Origin: Pseudomonadota bacterium
GTDB taxonomy: Bacteria > Pseudomonadota > Gammaproteobacteria > Burkholderiales > SHXO01
Direction of reading: 5' to 3'
Assembly: GCA_023430065.1 (NCBI GenBank)
Contig: JAEZCG010000125.1
Location: forward strand, 1-28,851
DNA length: 28,851 nucleotides
Part shown: positions 1 to 7,496 of the stretch, one piece after another
Numbering within the stretch: the stretch's first letter is position 1
How the letters are laid out: the number at the start of each line of letters is the position of its first letter
Notes under the pieces: model-generated
Seen by the model: only the letters and a program-made list of their open reading frames with translations
What the model was told of the DNA's origin: nothing
Databases searched by the model: none
Made by a program: the position numbers and the translations under genes

Positions 1-674
1 TAGCCCTCGACCAGATGGAACGCGGCCTTCGGAAACTCCCGCTTGGCCGCGCCGATGGTCGGAGACCACATAAGGGCTGCGTCGACCTCGCCATCGGCCA
101 TCGCCTTGATCATGCGTGCCTCGCCGAAGTAGAGCGAGCGCGGAATGCCTTCGTCGAACAGCCAGCCGTCCGCGGGCGTGGACATGTTGACGCCGATCTT
201 GATGCCCGCCTTGTGAACTTCCTCGATGCTCTTCATGCCTTCCGCCTTGCCCTGCACGGCCAGCACGTAGGCCTGGCTCATGTGCGGTTTGGTGAAGGCC
301 ATCTCGGCCATGCCGGTGGCGTCGTCCTCGTCGCCGCTCTCGCCGAGATTCAGGAACACGTCGCAGCGCTTGGCCAGGATCGACTCGCGATAGGCGCGCT
401 GCACGCTCGCGCGCGAGCGCGTGGTCACCCAGTGCATCTGGACCTGCATTCCGCCGCGCTTGGCGAGCTCGCGGAAGATTTCCACGTCGTACCCGGGAGG
501 ATTTGCGTTCACTTCCGCCGACGGGTACGTGTAGGGATATGCGCAGCCGAAGATCAGACCCTTGGACTTGGCCCGCTCCAGCGTATCGGTGATCTCCTCG
601 GTGCTCTGCGCGTGGGCGCCGAGGGCGGCGACACCGAGTGCGAGCGCGAGAACTGATGATTTCCACAGCTTCAT
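1..674 (-). CDS. Periplasmic substrate-binding protein, quinoprotein-associated (XoxJ-like), partial
   Basis: The C-terminus lies beyond the window edge, so 224 residues are visible. The start gives MKLWKSSVLALALGVAALGAHA followed by QST, a textbook Sec signal peptide with an AHA cleavage site. AGGAG sits 9 nt before the ATG. The mature part has the family 3 solute-binding fold pattern: GYDVEIFRELAKRGG, a segment with RCDVFLNLGESGD, then TKPHMSQAYVLAV and GVNMSTPADGWLFDEG. It lies directly downstream of a PQQ alcohol dehydrogenase, on the same strand. In methylotrophs such binding proteins (XoxJ/MxaJ type) accompany quinoprotein dehydrogenases and are thought to help their maturation or electron transfer; that role here is inference from position. 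The terminator upstream implies separate or read-through transcription. An ordinary amino-acid-type ABC binding protein is the alternative, but no permease or ATPase gene is visible. Confidence 0.75.
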   Translation of the reverse strand, partial: MKLWKSSVLALALGVAALGAHAQSTEEITDTLERAKSKGLIFGCAYPYTYPSAEVNANPPGYDVEIFRELAKRGGMQVQMHWVTTRSRASVQRAYRESILAKRCDVFLNLGESGDEDDATGMAEMAFTKPHMSQAYVLAVQGKAEGMKSIEEVHKAGIKIGVNMSTPADGWLFDEGIPRSLYFGEARMIKAMADGEVDAALMWSPTIGAAKREFPKAAFHLVEG

Positions 675-772
675 TACTTGCTGCTCCTTGCCTGTCGATG
701 TGTCTGTCGGGTCCCCTTTTCGCGCCGAAGATGGTACCCGATTTTTTGCACCGACCGAAACGGACTCCCTGA

Positions 773-801
773 AAAAACGAAGGGAGGGCCGAAGCCCTCC
801 C
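773..801 (-). terminator. Rho-independent terminator after the PQQ dehydrogenase
   Basis: Read on the minus strand, an 8-bp perfect stem (GGGAGGGC / GCCCTCCC, 782-789 with 794-801) closes a TTCG tetraloop. It is followed by TTCG and then six T residues (plus-strand A run 773-778). It starts about 40 nt after the dehydrogenase stop codon. This is a strong intrinsic terminator that separates the dehydrogenase from the binding-protein gene. Confidence 0.85.
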
Positions 802-841
802 CTCCCGATCAGAAGATCGTCTTACGTACTGCGTCCGCCGA

Positions 842-2584
842 TCAGTCGACCGCGAACACCATCAGGCCACCGCCCTTGGTGTTGGTCTTGAGCCAGTCGG
901 CGAAGTACAGGGGCCAGATACCGCCGCCGCCCGCACCGTACACGATGGCAACGTACTGCTTGCCGTTCGCCGTGAAGGTCGTCGGGTTGCCGTGGACGCC
1001 CGAGCCGGTCTGGAAGGACCAGAGGTGTTCGCCGGTCTCGTCGTCGACGGCGTTGAAGTAGCCCTCCGGATCGCCGTAGAACACCAAGCCGCCGCCGGTG
1101 GCCAGCATGCCGCTGGTGGCCGGGTAGGACTGCGACTTCATCCACACCAGCTTGCCGGTGGCTGCGTCGAAGGCCTTGATGGCGCCTGCGCCGGCGTTGA
1201 AGGTGATGACCTTCGCACCGAGGTACCACTCACCGCGCTTCCACTCCATCTTCTTGGCCTGGAGGTCCATCGCGAAGTCGTAGACCGGCACATAGACCAT
1301 CTTCGTGCGGTGGCTGTACGCGACCGGGTGCCATTCCTTACCGCCGTCCAGGGACGGAGCGATGTCGGTGGTCACCTTGTCATACACCACGTCCTTCTCG
1401 GGCCAGTTGTAGATCGGCTTGCAGTTGTTGGCCGGGGTGATGGGCTTGGTCCAGTTCACACGCTGCATCGCGGTCACCCACACGCAGTTGTGCTCCATGC
1501 CGTACTTGGTCTTCTTGGTATTGACGCGGTCGATACCGTAGATGTGACCGTTACGCGAGGCGTGGATGAACAGCTTCTTGCCACCGATGTCGACCAGAAC
1601 GTTCTCGTTCACGCCGTCGTAATCGTACGGATCGTTCGGCGTGAGGTTGAAGTAGCTCTTGATCTTGCCGGTCGAGGGCTCGAGGGCGATGATGCTGTTC
1701 GTGAACAGGTTGTCACCCAGCCGCACGTGGCGATCGAAGTCCGGACCAGGGTTGCCGATGCCCCAGAAAATGGTATCGGTGCCCTTGTCGTACGAACCCG
1801 TGACCCAGGCCGAACCGCCACCGTACTTCCAGGACTCGCCGGCCCAGGTCTCGTTGCCGGGCTCGCCCGGTCCGGGGATGGTGTAGGTGTGCCACACCAG
1901 TTCGCCGGTGTCGGCGTTGATCGCCTTGATCCAGCCGCGCACGCCGTATTCGGCACCGGCCGTCCCGATGATGATCTTGTTCTGCAAGGCCATCGGCATG
2001 ACCGTGAAGGTCTCGGCGTAGGTGTAGTCGCCATGCTTCTTGTCCCACACCACCTGGCCGGTCGCGTTGTCGAGCGCCACCACGTGGGCGTCGAGGGTCG
2101 CGAGGTAGACCTTGTTCTTGTACACGGCAACGCCGCGGTTCACCACGTCGCAGCACAGTTTCGGGAACACGTCGCCGGGCAGTTCGCGCTCGTACTTCCA
2201 CGCGATCTTGCCGCTCGCCGCGTCGACCGCGATGACGCGGTTGAACGAGGTGGTGACGTAGATCATGCCGTTGACCACGACGGCCTGGCTGTCCTGGCCT
2301 TCGAGCACGCCGAAGGAAAGGTTCCAGACGGGCTTCAGGTCCTTGACGTTGTCCTTGTTGATCTGCTTGGCAGCACTGTAACGGGTGGACTCATAGTCCT
2401 TGCCGTAATGCAGCCAGTTCTGCGTGTCCTTGTCGGCATTCAGCAGCATGTCGTCCGTCACGTAGCGCGGATGCAGCTTGGACTCAAGCGTATCCACACC
2501 CTGAGCGAACACCTGTGCTGAAGCGCCGAACGCCGCTGCGGCGGCGACGGTCAACGCCGCATTCTTGAGCGACAGCTTCACCAT
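842..2584 (-). CDS. PQQ-dependent alcohol dehydrogenase, lanthanide type (methanol/ethanol dehydrogenase family)
   Basis: 580 residues, normal for the soluble eight-bladed quinoprotein alcohol dehydrogenases that oxidise alcohols in the periplasm and pass electrons to a c-type cytochrome. Residues 1-27 are a signal peptide (cut after VFA). The vicinal disulfide CC is at 144-145. Tryptophan-docking repeats of the form AxDxxTGxxxW recur (about 120, 170, 221, 471, 512). Metal ligands match Glu212 (GAEYG), Asn278 (GIGNPGP) and catalytic Asp321. Asp323, two residues on (DYDG), is the extra acid that marks lanthanide-dependent enzymes (XoxF, ExaF/PedH); calcium enzymes have a small residue there. 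The N-terminus and the PNDPYDYD context look closer to ExaF/PedH-type than to XoxF5, but I cannot place the clade. The start is chosen at MVKLSL because GGAGGT precedes it and the signal peptide begins there. No cytochrome or PQQ synthesis gene is in view. Confidence 0.9.
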   Translation of the reverse strand: MVKLSLKNAALTVAAAAAFGASAQVFAQGVDTLESKLHPRYVTDDMLLNADKDTQNWLHYGKDYESTRYSAAKQINKDNVKDLKPVWNLSFGVLEGQDSQAVVVNGMIYVTTSFNRVIAVDAASGKIAWKYERELPGDVFPKLCCDVVNRGVAVYKNKVYLATLDAHVVALDNATGQVVWDKKHGDYTYAETFTVMPMALQNKIIIGTAGAEYGVRGWIKAINADTGELVWHTYTIPGPGEPGNETWAGESWKYGGGSAWVTGSYDKGTDTIFWGIGNPGPDFDRHVRLGDNLFTNSIIALEPSTGKIKSYFNLTPNDPYDYDGVNENVLVDIGGKKLFIHASRNGHIYGIDRVNTKKTKYGMEHNCVWVTAMQRVNWTKPITPANNCKPIYNWPEKDVVYDKVTTDIAPSLDGGKEWHPVAYSHRTKMVYVPVYDFAMDLQAKKMEWKRGEWYLGAKVITFNAGAGAIKAFDAATGKLVWMKSQSYPATSGMLATGGGLVFYGDPEGYFNAVDDETGEHLWSFQTGSGVHGNPTTFTANGKQYVAIVYGAGGGGIWPLYFADWLKTNTKGGGLMVFAVD

Positions 2585-2714
2585 TGAGGAGCACCTCCCG
2601 GTATGGCGTCTCGCGTGCGTAAGACATCTCACGCTCGACACCGGTTGTTGATTATTGCCTTCTGAAGTACGTCGGAAAAATCCGATGGACCTGCTGCTAG
2701 TCACAGCGTGGGCA

Positions 2715-2743
2715 ACGATAAAGAAGCGGCATACCCTTGTCAA
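2715..2743 (-). promoter_or_regulatory. Sigma70-like promoter of the PQQ dehydrogenase gene
   Basis: On the minus strand a perfect -35 TTGACA (2743-2738) is followed after 17 nt by TATCGT (2720-2715). The start point would be near 2708, giving a leader of about 124 nt. The -35 lies within CTTGT-TG-ACAAG (2747-2736), a short palindrome that could bind a regulator. The leader holds a small hairpin TCGGA-TTTT-TCCGA (2685-2672). Confidence 0.65.
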
Positions 2744-2777
2744 CAAGTTTCCATGCGGGTTTCCGGGCGGTAGGACG

Positions 2778-2800
2778 TTGATATTGCGATGCAACATCAA
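2778..2800. promoter_or_regulatory. Operator-like inverted repeat upstream of the PQQ dehydrogenase promoter
   Basis: Left arm TTGATATTGC, spacer GAT, right arm GCAACATCAA; the arms are complementary at 9 of 10 positions. The centre is about 80 bp upstream of the predicted start point and 35 bp separate the repeat from the -35 box, a position typical of an activator site. The region is AT-rich compared with its surroundings. No regulator gene for it is identified in the window. Confidence 0.5.
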
Positions 2801-2824
2801 GGCGCGAACGACTCGAAATTCGCC

Positions 2825-4012
2825 TCACGCGAGGTCGAGCAGCATCATGGAAATGTCATCGTGTGCCGGAGAAGCACCCAGATGTGCATGGATCGCTTGC
2901 CAGGTGCGTGCGATGGCGTCGGCCGCCGGGCCGGCCGCGAGCTGCGTGCGCAGGCGCTCCACGCCGAACGGCTGCTCCCGGTCGTCGACCGCCTCGAGCA
3001 GTCCGTCCGAGACGAACACGAGATGTCCGCCCCGGCTCACGTCGAGCACGGTGCAGCTGGCATCGAACTCGCGGTCGGGCAGGATGCCCAGCGGCACGTG
3101 GCGCGGGTCGAGCGCGTCGGTCGCCTGGGCCGTACCCGCGCACAGCCACACTCCCGCAGGGATGCCGCCGTTCCAGACCTCGACCTGCCGCCGTTGGGGA
3201 TCGAAGGCGGCGAGCACCGCCGCCATGTATACGCCCGGGGGCGCGTATTCCTTCAGTCGCCGGTTCATCTCTCCGGCCACCTCGCCCACCCCCAGGTCCT
3301 TGCGCAGCATGCCGTAGAACACCTGCACCATCGGCAGCAGACTGATCGCTGCGGGCAGGCCATGTCCAGTGGCATCGGCCAGCATCGCCACCAGGCGCTG
3401 CGACGGTGTGCGGGCCGCGGCGACGAGGTCGCCGCTGAAGCGCGAGGACGGCTGCACTGCCCAGTGCAGGGCCGGATCGCGCAGCCCCTGCTGGCGCTGG
3501 ACCATGCCCTCCATCAGGGCGATGGCCATGGCGGTCTCCGCGTCGGCCTCGTCGCGCCGCCGGGCGAGCGCGCGCGCGGTCTGCGCGATGCGCTGGAACG
3601 CGCGCAGCTTCATCGCCAGTAACCGCAGGTGTACCGGCTTGGTCAGGTAATCGTCGGCCCCACCCTCGAGTGCACGCAGCGCATCCGCACTCCGCGCCGG
3701 CGCGGACATCAGCACCACCGGCACCCAGCGATCGCGGCAGCGCGCCTGGATGCGGCGCGACACCTCGGGCCCGTCCGTGCCGGACACGGGCACTGCCATC
3801 AGTACGATGTCCGTGTTCGTCTCGTCGAACCGGGCGAGCGCCTCCTCACCATCGGCCGCGCACTGCACGCGGTGGCCCTGGGCGACGAGGAAGGCGTGGA
3901 GCAGGCGGCGATCGGCCTCGGCGTCATCGACGAGCAGGACCTGCAGCGACGCGTTCGCGGGGACCGGCGTTGCCGGCGCCAGCTCGGACCGAACGACCGC
4001 GCTTGGCGTCAA
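2825..4012 (-). CDS. Degenerate receiver domain fused to an RsbU/SpoIIE-type PP2C phosphatase
   Basis: 395 residues. Residues 24-140 form a receiver domain with the acidic pair Asp29-Asp30 and Lys125 (LTKP). The phospho-acceptor position is Ala73 (DIVLMAVPVSGTDG where the family has LMDVMMPGMDG), so normal phosphorylation is not possible. Residues 185-395 are a SpoIIE-type PP2C domain with all metal aspartates: Asp195 (SGD), Asp213 (ADATGHG), Asp336 (SDG), Asp385 and Asp386 (HDDIS). This family removes phosphate from STAS-domain anti-sigma antagonists in partner-switching pathways. The start codon is TTG; it overlaps the stop of the upstream gene as TTGA, and no ATG or GTG is available before the receiver. 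Translation is therefore probably coupled to the receiver-ATPase gene. No STAS protein is encoded in the window, so the substrate is unknown. Confidence 0.85.
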   Translation of the reverse strand: MTPSAVVRSELAPATPVPANASLQVLLVDDAEADRRLLHAFLVAQGHRVQCAADGEEALARFDETNTDIVLMAVPVSGTDGPEVSRRIQARCRDRWVPVVLMSAPARSADALRALEGGADDYLTKPVHLRLLAMKLRAFQRIAQTARALARRRDEADAETAMAIALMEGMVQRQQGLRDPALHWAVQPSSRFSGDLVAAARTPSQRLVAMLADATGHGLPAAISLLPMVQVFYGMLRKDLGVGEVAGEMNRRLKEYAPPGVYMAAVLAAFDPQRRQVEVWNGGIPAGVWLCAGTAQATDALDPRHVPLGILPDREFDASCTVLDVSRGGHLVFVSDGLLEAVDDREQPFGVERLRTQLAAGPAADAIARTWQAIHAHLGASPAHDDISMMLLDLA

Positions 4013-4962
4013 GCGGGCACCCCGCCGGTCTGGGCGTGCCCGACGACGGTGGATGCCGCTGCCGGCACCCCCTGTCCGGCAGCGGCCGGAATCCGCACCT
4101 CCACTTCGTTGCCGGCGCCGCGGTACTCCACCGTGGTGAACGCGATCTGCCGCGCGAGCGCGATCCCGCGCCCGTTGGGATAGAACGCACGGCTCTCGTC
4201 GAGCGTCAGGAACTGGCGCCAGTCGAAGCCTTCGCCGCGGTCGCGAATCACGACCACGACCTCACCCCCCATCCTCGCTGCGCGCACGTCGACGAACTTG
4301 CCTGCGTTCTCGGGCAGGTCCAGGCGGCGCTGGGTCTCGACCAGCCACTGTCCCGCGGCCAGCAACCTGGCTTTGTGCTCGAAATCGATGCCCAGGTTGC
4401 CGTGCTCGACGGCATTCACGAACAGTTCCACCAGTCCCATCGCGGCGCGCTCGGGCTCCGCGCACACGGTCGCGAGTGCCGCCGCCAGCGCCTGGCCCTC
4501 GTCCAGAGTGCGGAAGCGATAGTGGGCCTGTTCCACCAGCCGCATCACGCCGCTGCAGGCGGCCACCTTCGCGCGCAGGTCGCGCCGCTGCCTGCCGAGA
4601 TCCAGCGCCGACTGCACGACGGCCGCCAGTGCGTCCCGATGATAGGGCTTGGTCAGGTAGTAGTGCGCCCCCAGACGCAGGCCCTCGGCAAGCTGGTCTG
4701 CGGCGGCGGCCGCGGTCTGGAACACGACCGGCAGCTCCGACAGCCGCGGATTCTGCTTCATGCGCTGCAGGACCTCGATCCCGTCGATTCCCGGCATCAT
4801 CCGATCGAGCAGCACGGCGTCATAGTCGCCCGATTCGAGCATCTCGAGCGCCTGCTCGCCGGAGCCGGCCTCGAACAGGTCGCAGTCCTCTTCTTCCAGA
4901 TATTCGCGGATGATTTCGCGGTTGAGTTCCTCATCGTCCACGACCAGCAATCTCGCACGCAT
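4009..4962 (-). CDS. Response regulator with RsbW-like HATPase domain (putative anti-sigma/serine kinase)
   Basis: 317 residues. Residues 1-120 form a canonical receiver: Asp9-Asp10, phospho-acceptor Asp53 (LLDRMMPGIDG), Lys105 (LTKPY). Residues about 150-290 form a GHKL ATPase of the RsbW type: N-box VELFVNAVEHGN (Asn183), G1 box IRDRGEGF (Asp241), G2 box NGRGIALA. There is no dimerisation/H-box, so it is not a histidine kinase. In partner switching, RsbW-like proteins bind a sigma factor or phosphorylate a STAS antagonist. The start at MRARLL is set by AGGAGGT 5 nt upstream; the reading frame stays open further upstream but without a better signal. The next gene starts on this gene's stop codon. 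The pair looks like one signalling module split into two proteins: phosphorylatable input with kinase, and non-phosphorylatable input with phosphatase. Confidence 0.85.
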   Translation of the reverse strand: MRARLLVVDDEELNREIIREYLEEEDCDLFEAGSGEQALEMLESGDYDAVLLDRMMPGIDGIEVLQRMKQNPRLSELPVVFQTAAAAADQLAEGLRLGAHYYLTKPYHRDALAAVVQSALDLGRQRRDLRAKVAACSGVMRLVEQAHYRFRTLDEGQALAAALATVCAEPERAAMGLVELFVNAVEHGNLGIDFEHKARLLAAGQWLVETQRRLDLPENAGKFVDVRAARMGGEVVVVIRDRGEGFDWRQFLTLDESRAFYPNGRGIALARQIAFTTVEYRGAGNEVEVRIPAAAGQGVPAAASTVVGHAQTGGVPA

Positions 4963-5331
4963 CTCAGACCTCCTCCGCCGAGGCTCCGCCATGGTCAACG
5001 CGCCGTTCGGCGCCCCGGTCTGACGCCCCCGACGCCATCTTCTCCACCGCCAGCCACGCGCAACAGCAAGGTGCGGCCGCCCTTGCTATCGGCAGGCTCG
5101 GCAGCTTCATGCAGGCCGACCCCGGCGAGGTCGAGGCCCGAACCCGAACGCGGGAAGTTCCTGGAAACGCTCGCGCAGAGGGTGCCGCGCAACGTAGTCG
5201 GCCCAGCCAGTTGCGGCGCAGTGCCGTTGAGAGTAATCGGGGACCGGCGTCATCACGATGGAGCGGGGAAGCCGCCTGGAGGCTTATCGACGCCACCCTG
5301 TGATACTTTATTCGGAGGAGGTCCCCGGTAA
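4963..5331. other. Divergent intergenic region, 369 bp
   Basis: It separates the minus-strand receiver-ATPase gene from the plus-strand DUF192 gene and must hold both promoters. I find no convincing -35/-10 pair. A GATACT sequence (5302-5307) shortly before the DUF192 gene could be its -10. Short open frames exist on the minus strand (for example 4964-5111, ending one base before the receiver-ATPase start), but none has a ribosome-binding site or a recognisable product. Confidence 0.4.
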
Positions 5332-5793
5332 GTGAAGAACGTCTCGAGAGCAAAGCGGTTTCTGCTGATCCTGCTGCTGCCCACCCTGCTGCTGCACACC
5401 GTCGTGACCCATGCCGATCCCCTGCTGACGTATCCGCTCAGAATCAAGGGCCACGTCCTGCGGGCCGAGCTGGCACGCACCGAGGAGGAAAAGCGCACGG
5501 GTCTCATGGCGCGCAGGCGGCTGGGCGAAAACGCCGGAATGCTGTTCGTGTACGAACGCGAGGGGATCTGGGCGATGTGGATGAAGAACACCTACATCCC
5601 CCTATCCGTCGCCTTCCTGGCACGGGACGGCACGATCCTCAACATCGAGGACATGGAACCGCTCACCGAGGACACGCATCAGGCGGCGGCACCCGCCAGC
5701 TACGCGCTGGAAGTCAACCAGGGGTGGTTCGCGAAGCGAGGCATCGGACCCGGCGACCGCGTCGAGGGCCTCGGCAAGCTGCCCAAGCATTGA
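5332..5793 (+). CDS. DUF192 family secreted protein
   Basis: 153 residues starting at GTG, with GGAGGAGGT 10 nt upstream setting the start. Residues 1-28 are a signal peptide (RAKRFLLILLLPTLLLHTVVTHA). The rest is a single DUF192 domain, recognised from EEKRTGLMARRRLGENAGMLFVYE, then WAMWMKNTYIPLSVAFLARDGTILNIEDM and YALEVNQGWF. The length is normal for the family. DUF192 proteins are widespread, small and mostly exported, and have no agreed biochemical role, so none is assigned. It appears to be a single-gene unit: upstream lies a divergent promoter region, and downstream a short hairpin. Confidence 0.85.
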   Translation: MKNVSRAKRFLLILLLPTLLLHTVVTHADPLLTYPLRIKGHVLRAELARTEEEKRTGLMARRRLGENAGMLFVYEREGIWAMWMKNTYIPLSVAFLARDGTILNIEDMEPLTEDTHQAAAPASYALEVNQGWFAKRGIGPGDRVEGLGKLPKH

Positions 5794-5796
5794 ACA

Positions 5797-5814
5797 GGCC
5801 CTGCGAAGAGGGCC
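5797..5814 (+). terminator. Weak terminator-like hairpin after the DUF192 gene
   Basis: GGCCCT and AGGGCC pair around a 6-nt loop (GCGAAG) immediately after the stop codon. There is no T run after the stem, so it may be a Rho-assisted end or just a chance hairpin. Confidence 0.35.
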
Positions 5815-6002
5815 GCATACGACACCCGGGCCTCATGTGGAGCGCAGCCGGGATGCTGTCAACGACCCGTGGCACGGTGCCGTGCCGAGACACCGGGCAG
5901 TTCCATCGTGCGACGACGCCGGCGCATGACACCGTACCGTCGTCGACGGCGTGGACGAAAGTAGACCCGTCAGCGCGGTGGCGAAACGGGTGTCCGGCGC
6001 AA

Positions 6003-6030
6003 GCCGGGATTCCGATCGGCGGATCCCGGC
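6003..6030. repeat. Imperfect palindrome between the DUF192 and sodB genes
   Basis: GCCGGGATTCCG pairs with CGGATCCCGGC around ATCGG, with one bulged base. It lies about 23 bp beyond the sodB stop. No T run follows on either strand. It could act as an mRNA 3' end stabiliser for sodB or be a copy of a REP-like extragenic palindrome. The rest of 5815-6052 holds no gene that I can support; another small perfect hairpin (GGCACG-GTGC-CGTGCC) lies at 5871-5886. Confidence 0.4.
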
Positions 6031-6052
6031 CGTGCGGTCGGATGGCTGGCGG

Positions 6053-6634
6053 TCAGCCCAGGTTCTTGGCTGCGAAGTCCCAGTTCACGAGACTGCTGAG
6101 GAAGGTTTCGACGAACTTGGGGCGCGCGTTGCGGTAGTCGATGTAGTAGGCGTGCTCCCACACGTCGATCGTCAGCAGCGCCGTGTCCGTCGTGGTGAGC
6201 GGCGTGCCGGCGTTCGAGGTATTGACGAGGTCGAGCGAGCCGTCGGGCTTCTTCACCAGCCACGTCCAGCCAGAGCCGAAGTTGCCGACGGCGGACTTGG
6301 TGAACGCCTCCTTGAACGCATCGATCGATCCCCACTTCTTCGCGATCCCGTCGGCCAGCTTGCCGGCAGGCTGTCCACCGCCGCCCGGCTTCATGCAGTG
6401 CCAGAAGAAAGTGTGGTTCCACACCTGTGCCGCATTGTTGAAGACGCCGCCGGAGGACTTCCTGATGATGTCCTCGAGGCTCATGTTCTCGAATTCGGTG
6501 CCCTTGATGAGGTTGTTCAGGTTGGTGACATAGGCCTGATGATGCTTGCCGTAGTGGAACTCCAGGGTTTCCTTGGACAGATGCGGCTGGAGCGCATCCA
6601 TCGCGTAAGGGAGTGCAGGAAGTTGGTGCTGCAT
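6053..6634 (-). CDS. sodB: Superoxide dismutase, iron type
   Basis: 193 residues, the usual SodB length, with no signal peptide, so cytoplasmic. It dismutates superoxide to oxygen and hydrogen peroxide. Metal ligands are His27 (FHYGKHH), His74 (NHTFFW), Asp157 and His161 (DVWEHAYY). Gln70 in [13 protein letters not shown] and the FGSGWTWL segment are characteristic of the iron enzymes. The start ATG follows TTGGAG at a good distance, and the N-terminus [10 protein letters not shown] matches the family. It is a single-gene unit with its own promoter just upstream. A large imperfect hairpin follows the stop. Confidence 0.95.
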   Translation of the reverse strand: MQHQLPALPYAMDALQPHLSKETLEFHYGKHHQAYVTNLNNLIKGTEFENMSLEDIIRKSSGGVFNNAAQVWNHTFFWHCMKPGGGGQPAGKLADGIAKKWGSIDAFKEAFTKSAVGNFGSGWTWLVKKPDGSLDLVNTSNAGTPLTTTDTALLTIDVWEHAYYIDYRNARPKFVETFLSSLVNWDFAAKNLG

Positions 6635-6663
6635 CGTGCGGTCTCCAAGGTAGGGAATCGATG

Positions 6664-6692
6664 ATTCTAGCCAAACCCCCAGCAGCCAACAA
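6664..6692 (-). promoter_or_regulatory. Promoter of sodB
   Basis: On the minus strand, TTGTTG (6692-6687) and TAGAAT (6669-6664) are separated by exactly 17 nt; the -10 lies in the context GGCTAGAATC. The predicted start point, near 6657, leaves a leader of about 23 nt. The box sits in the 76-bp gap after the PP2C stop codon, so sodB does not depend on upstream read-through. Confidence 0.65.
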
Positions 6693-6710
6693 ACCGTTCC
6701 GTCGATGCGG

Positions 6711-7496
6711 TCATGCACCGTCGACGGCCACCACGAGCGCGGTGGCGTCGTTGCGGCCCATGTAGCCGGCCTGATACCGGAGTGCATCCTGCACCAGCCG
6801 CGGCGCCGCCTGCGCCGGATCGGAGTGGCTCTCGAGGATGTCGTGCTGCGCCCGATCGCCCAGCACATCCCATACCCCGTCGCTGACCAGCAGGAAGGTA
6901 TCGCCAGGGTGCAACGCGCCCTCGGCGAAATCGGCGACGAGGTGCGAATCGAGGCCCACCGCCCGCTTGAGCACATGGCGCAGGTCGCGCCGCGGCCAGG
7001 TGTGATCGATCGTGAGTTGCCGCAGAGCGCCCTGCCGCCGCCGGTAGACGCGCGTATCCCCTACATGCGCCAGATAGTAGCGATTCGCGCGCAGCACCAG
7101 GACGCTGAGCGCCACGACGATGCCCGCAAGCGCGGGACGGCGCCGGTTCTCGGCGGCCAGCCATTCGTTGGTGGCCTCGAGCAGGCGGTCCAGGGCGCGC
7201 GCGGTGCTCCAGTCGCCGGGCACCGCGTAGAAGTCGTGCAGCAGCGACCTCACCACCATTTCGGAGGCCTGCCGGCCACCCGCGTCCGGACTGATGCCGT
7301 CGGCCACGGCAACGACGATACCCCGCTCCAGGGCTTCGACCGCACGCGCCACGCCGAAGTAATCCTCATTCTGCTTGCCCGGCACGGCCCCGCTCGCACA
7401 ACCGATCCGCAGGCGCAAGGGCGCGTGTCCCGCCGGTGCCCAGACCTGCAGGGTCTCGCTCGCCGCTTCGCGAGCAGGTTGCATCGACCCGACCAT
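6711..7496 (-). CDS. PP2C-family protein serine/threonine phosphatase
   Basis: 261 residues forming one stand-alone PP2C domain with no signal peptide or membrane segment. Motifs in order: [10 protein letters not shown] (Glu44, Asp45), [11 protein letters not shown] (Asp66, Gly67), [11 protein letters not shown] (Asp147), [10 protein letters not shown] (Asp206) and [11 protein letters not shown] (Asn249, Asp250). These aspartates bind the two metal ions of the phosphatase. The start ATG overlaps the stop of the ybiB-like gene (TGATG), so the two are probably translationally coupled. A second in-frame ATG lies four codons on. Such phosphatases usually reverse a Hanks-type kinase, often encoded in the same gene or next to it; no kinase is in this window. 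It is a different subfamily from the SpoIIE-type phosphatase at 2825-4012. Confidence 0.88.
   Translation of the reverse strand: MVGSMQPAREAASETLQVWAPAGHAPLRLRIGCASGAVPGKQNEDYFGVARAVEALERGIVVAVADGISPDAGGRQASEMVVRSLLHDFYAVPGDWSTARALDRLLEATNEWLAAENRRRPALAGIVVALSVLVLRANRYYLAHVGDTRVYRRRQGALRQLTIDHTWPRRDLRHVLKRAVGLDSHLVADFAEGALHPGDTFLLVSDGVWDVLGDRAQHDILESHSDPAQAAPRLVQDALRYQAGYMGRNDATALVVAVDGA

Noticed and set aside
992..2521. Long plus-strand open frame opposite the PQQ dehydrogenase
   Set aside because: Antisense shadow of a gene with clear motifs; composition rich in Val, Asp, His and Arg with no family pattern, a common artefact in GC-rich DNA. The same applies to 3670-5331 (+), 26481-28319 (-) and 11946-12806 (-).
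4964..5192. Small minus-strand open frames before the receiver-ATPase gene, one reading RSGSGLDLAGVGLHEAA and faintly like a kinase G2 box
   Set aside because: No ribosome-binding site, TTG start or no start signal, and no further kinase motif; probably chance. A decayed remnant cannot be excluded.
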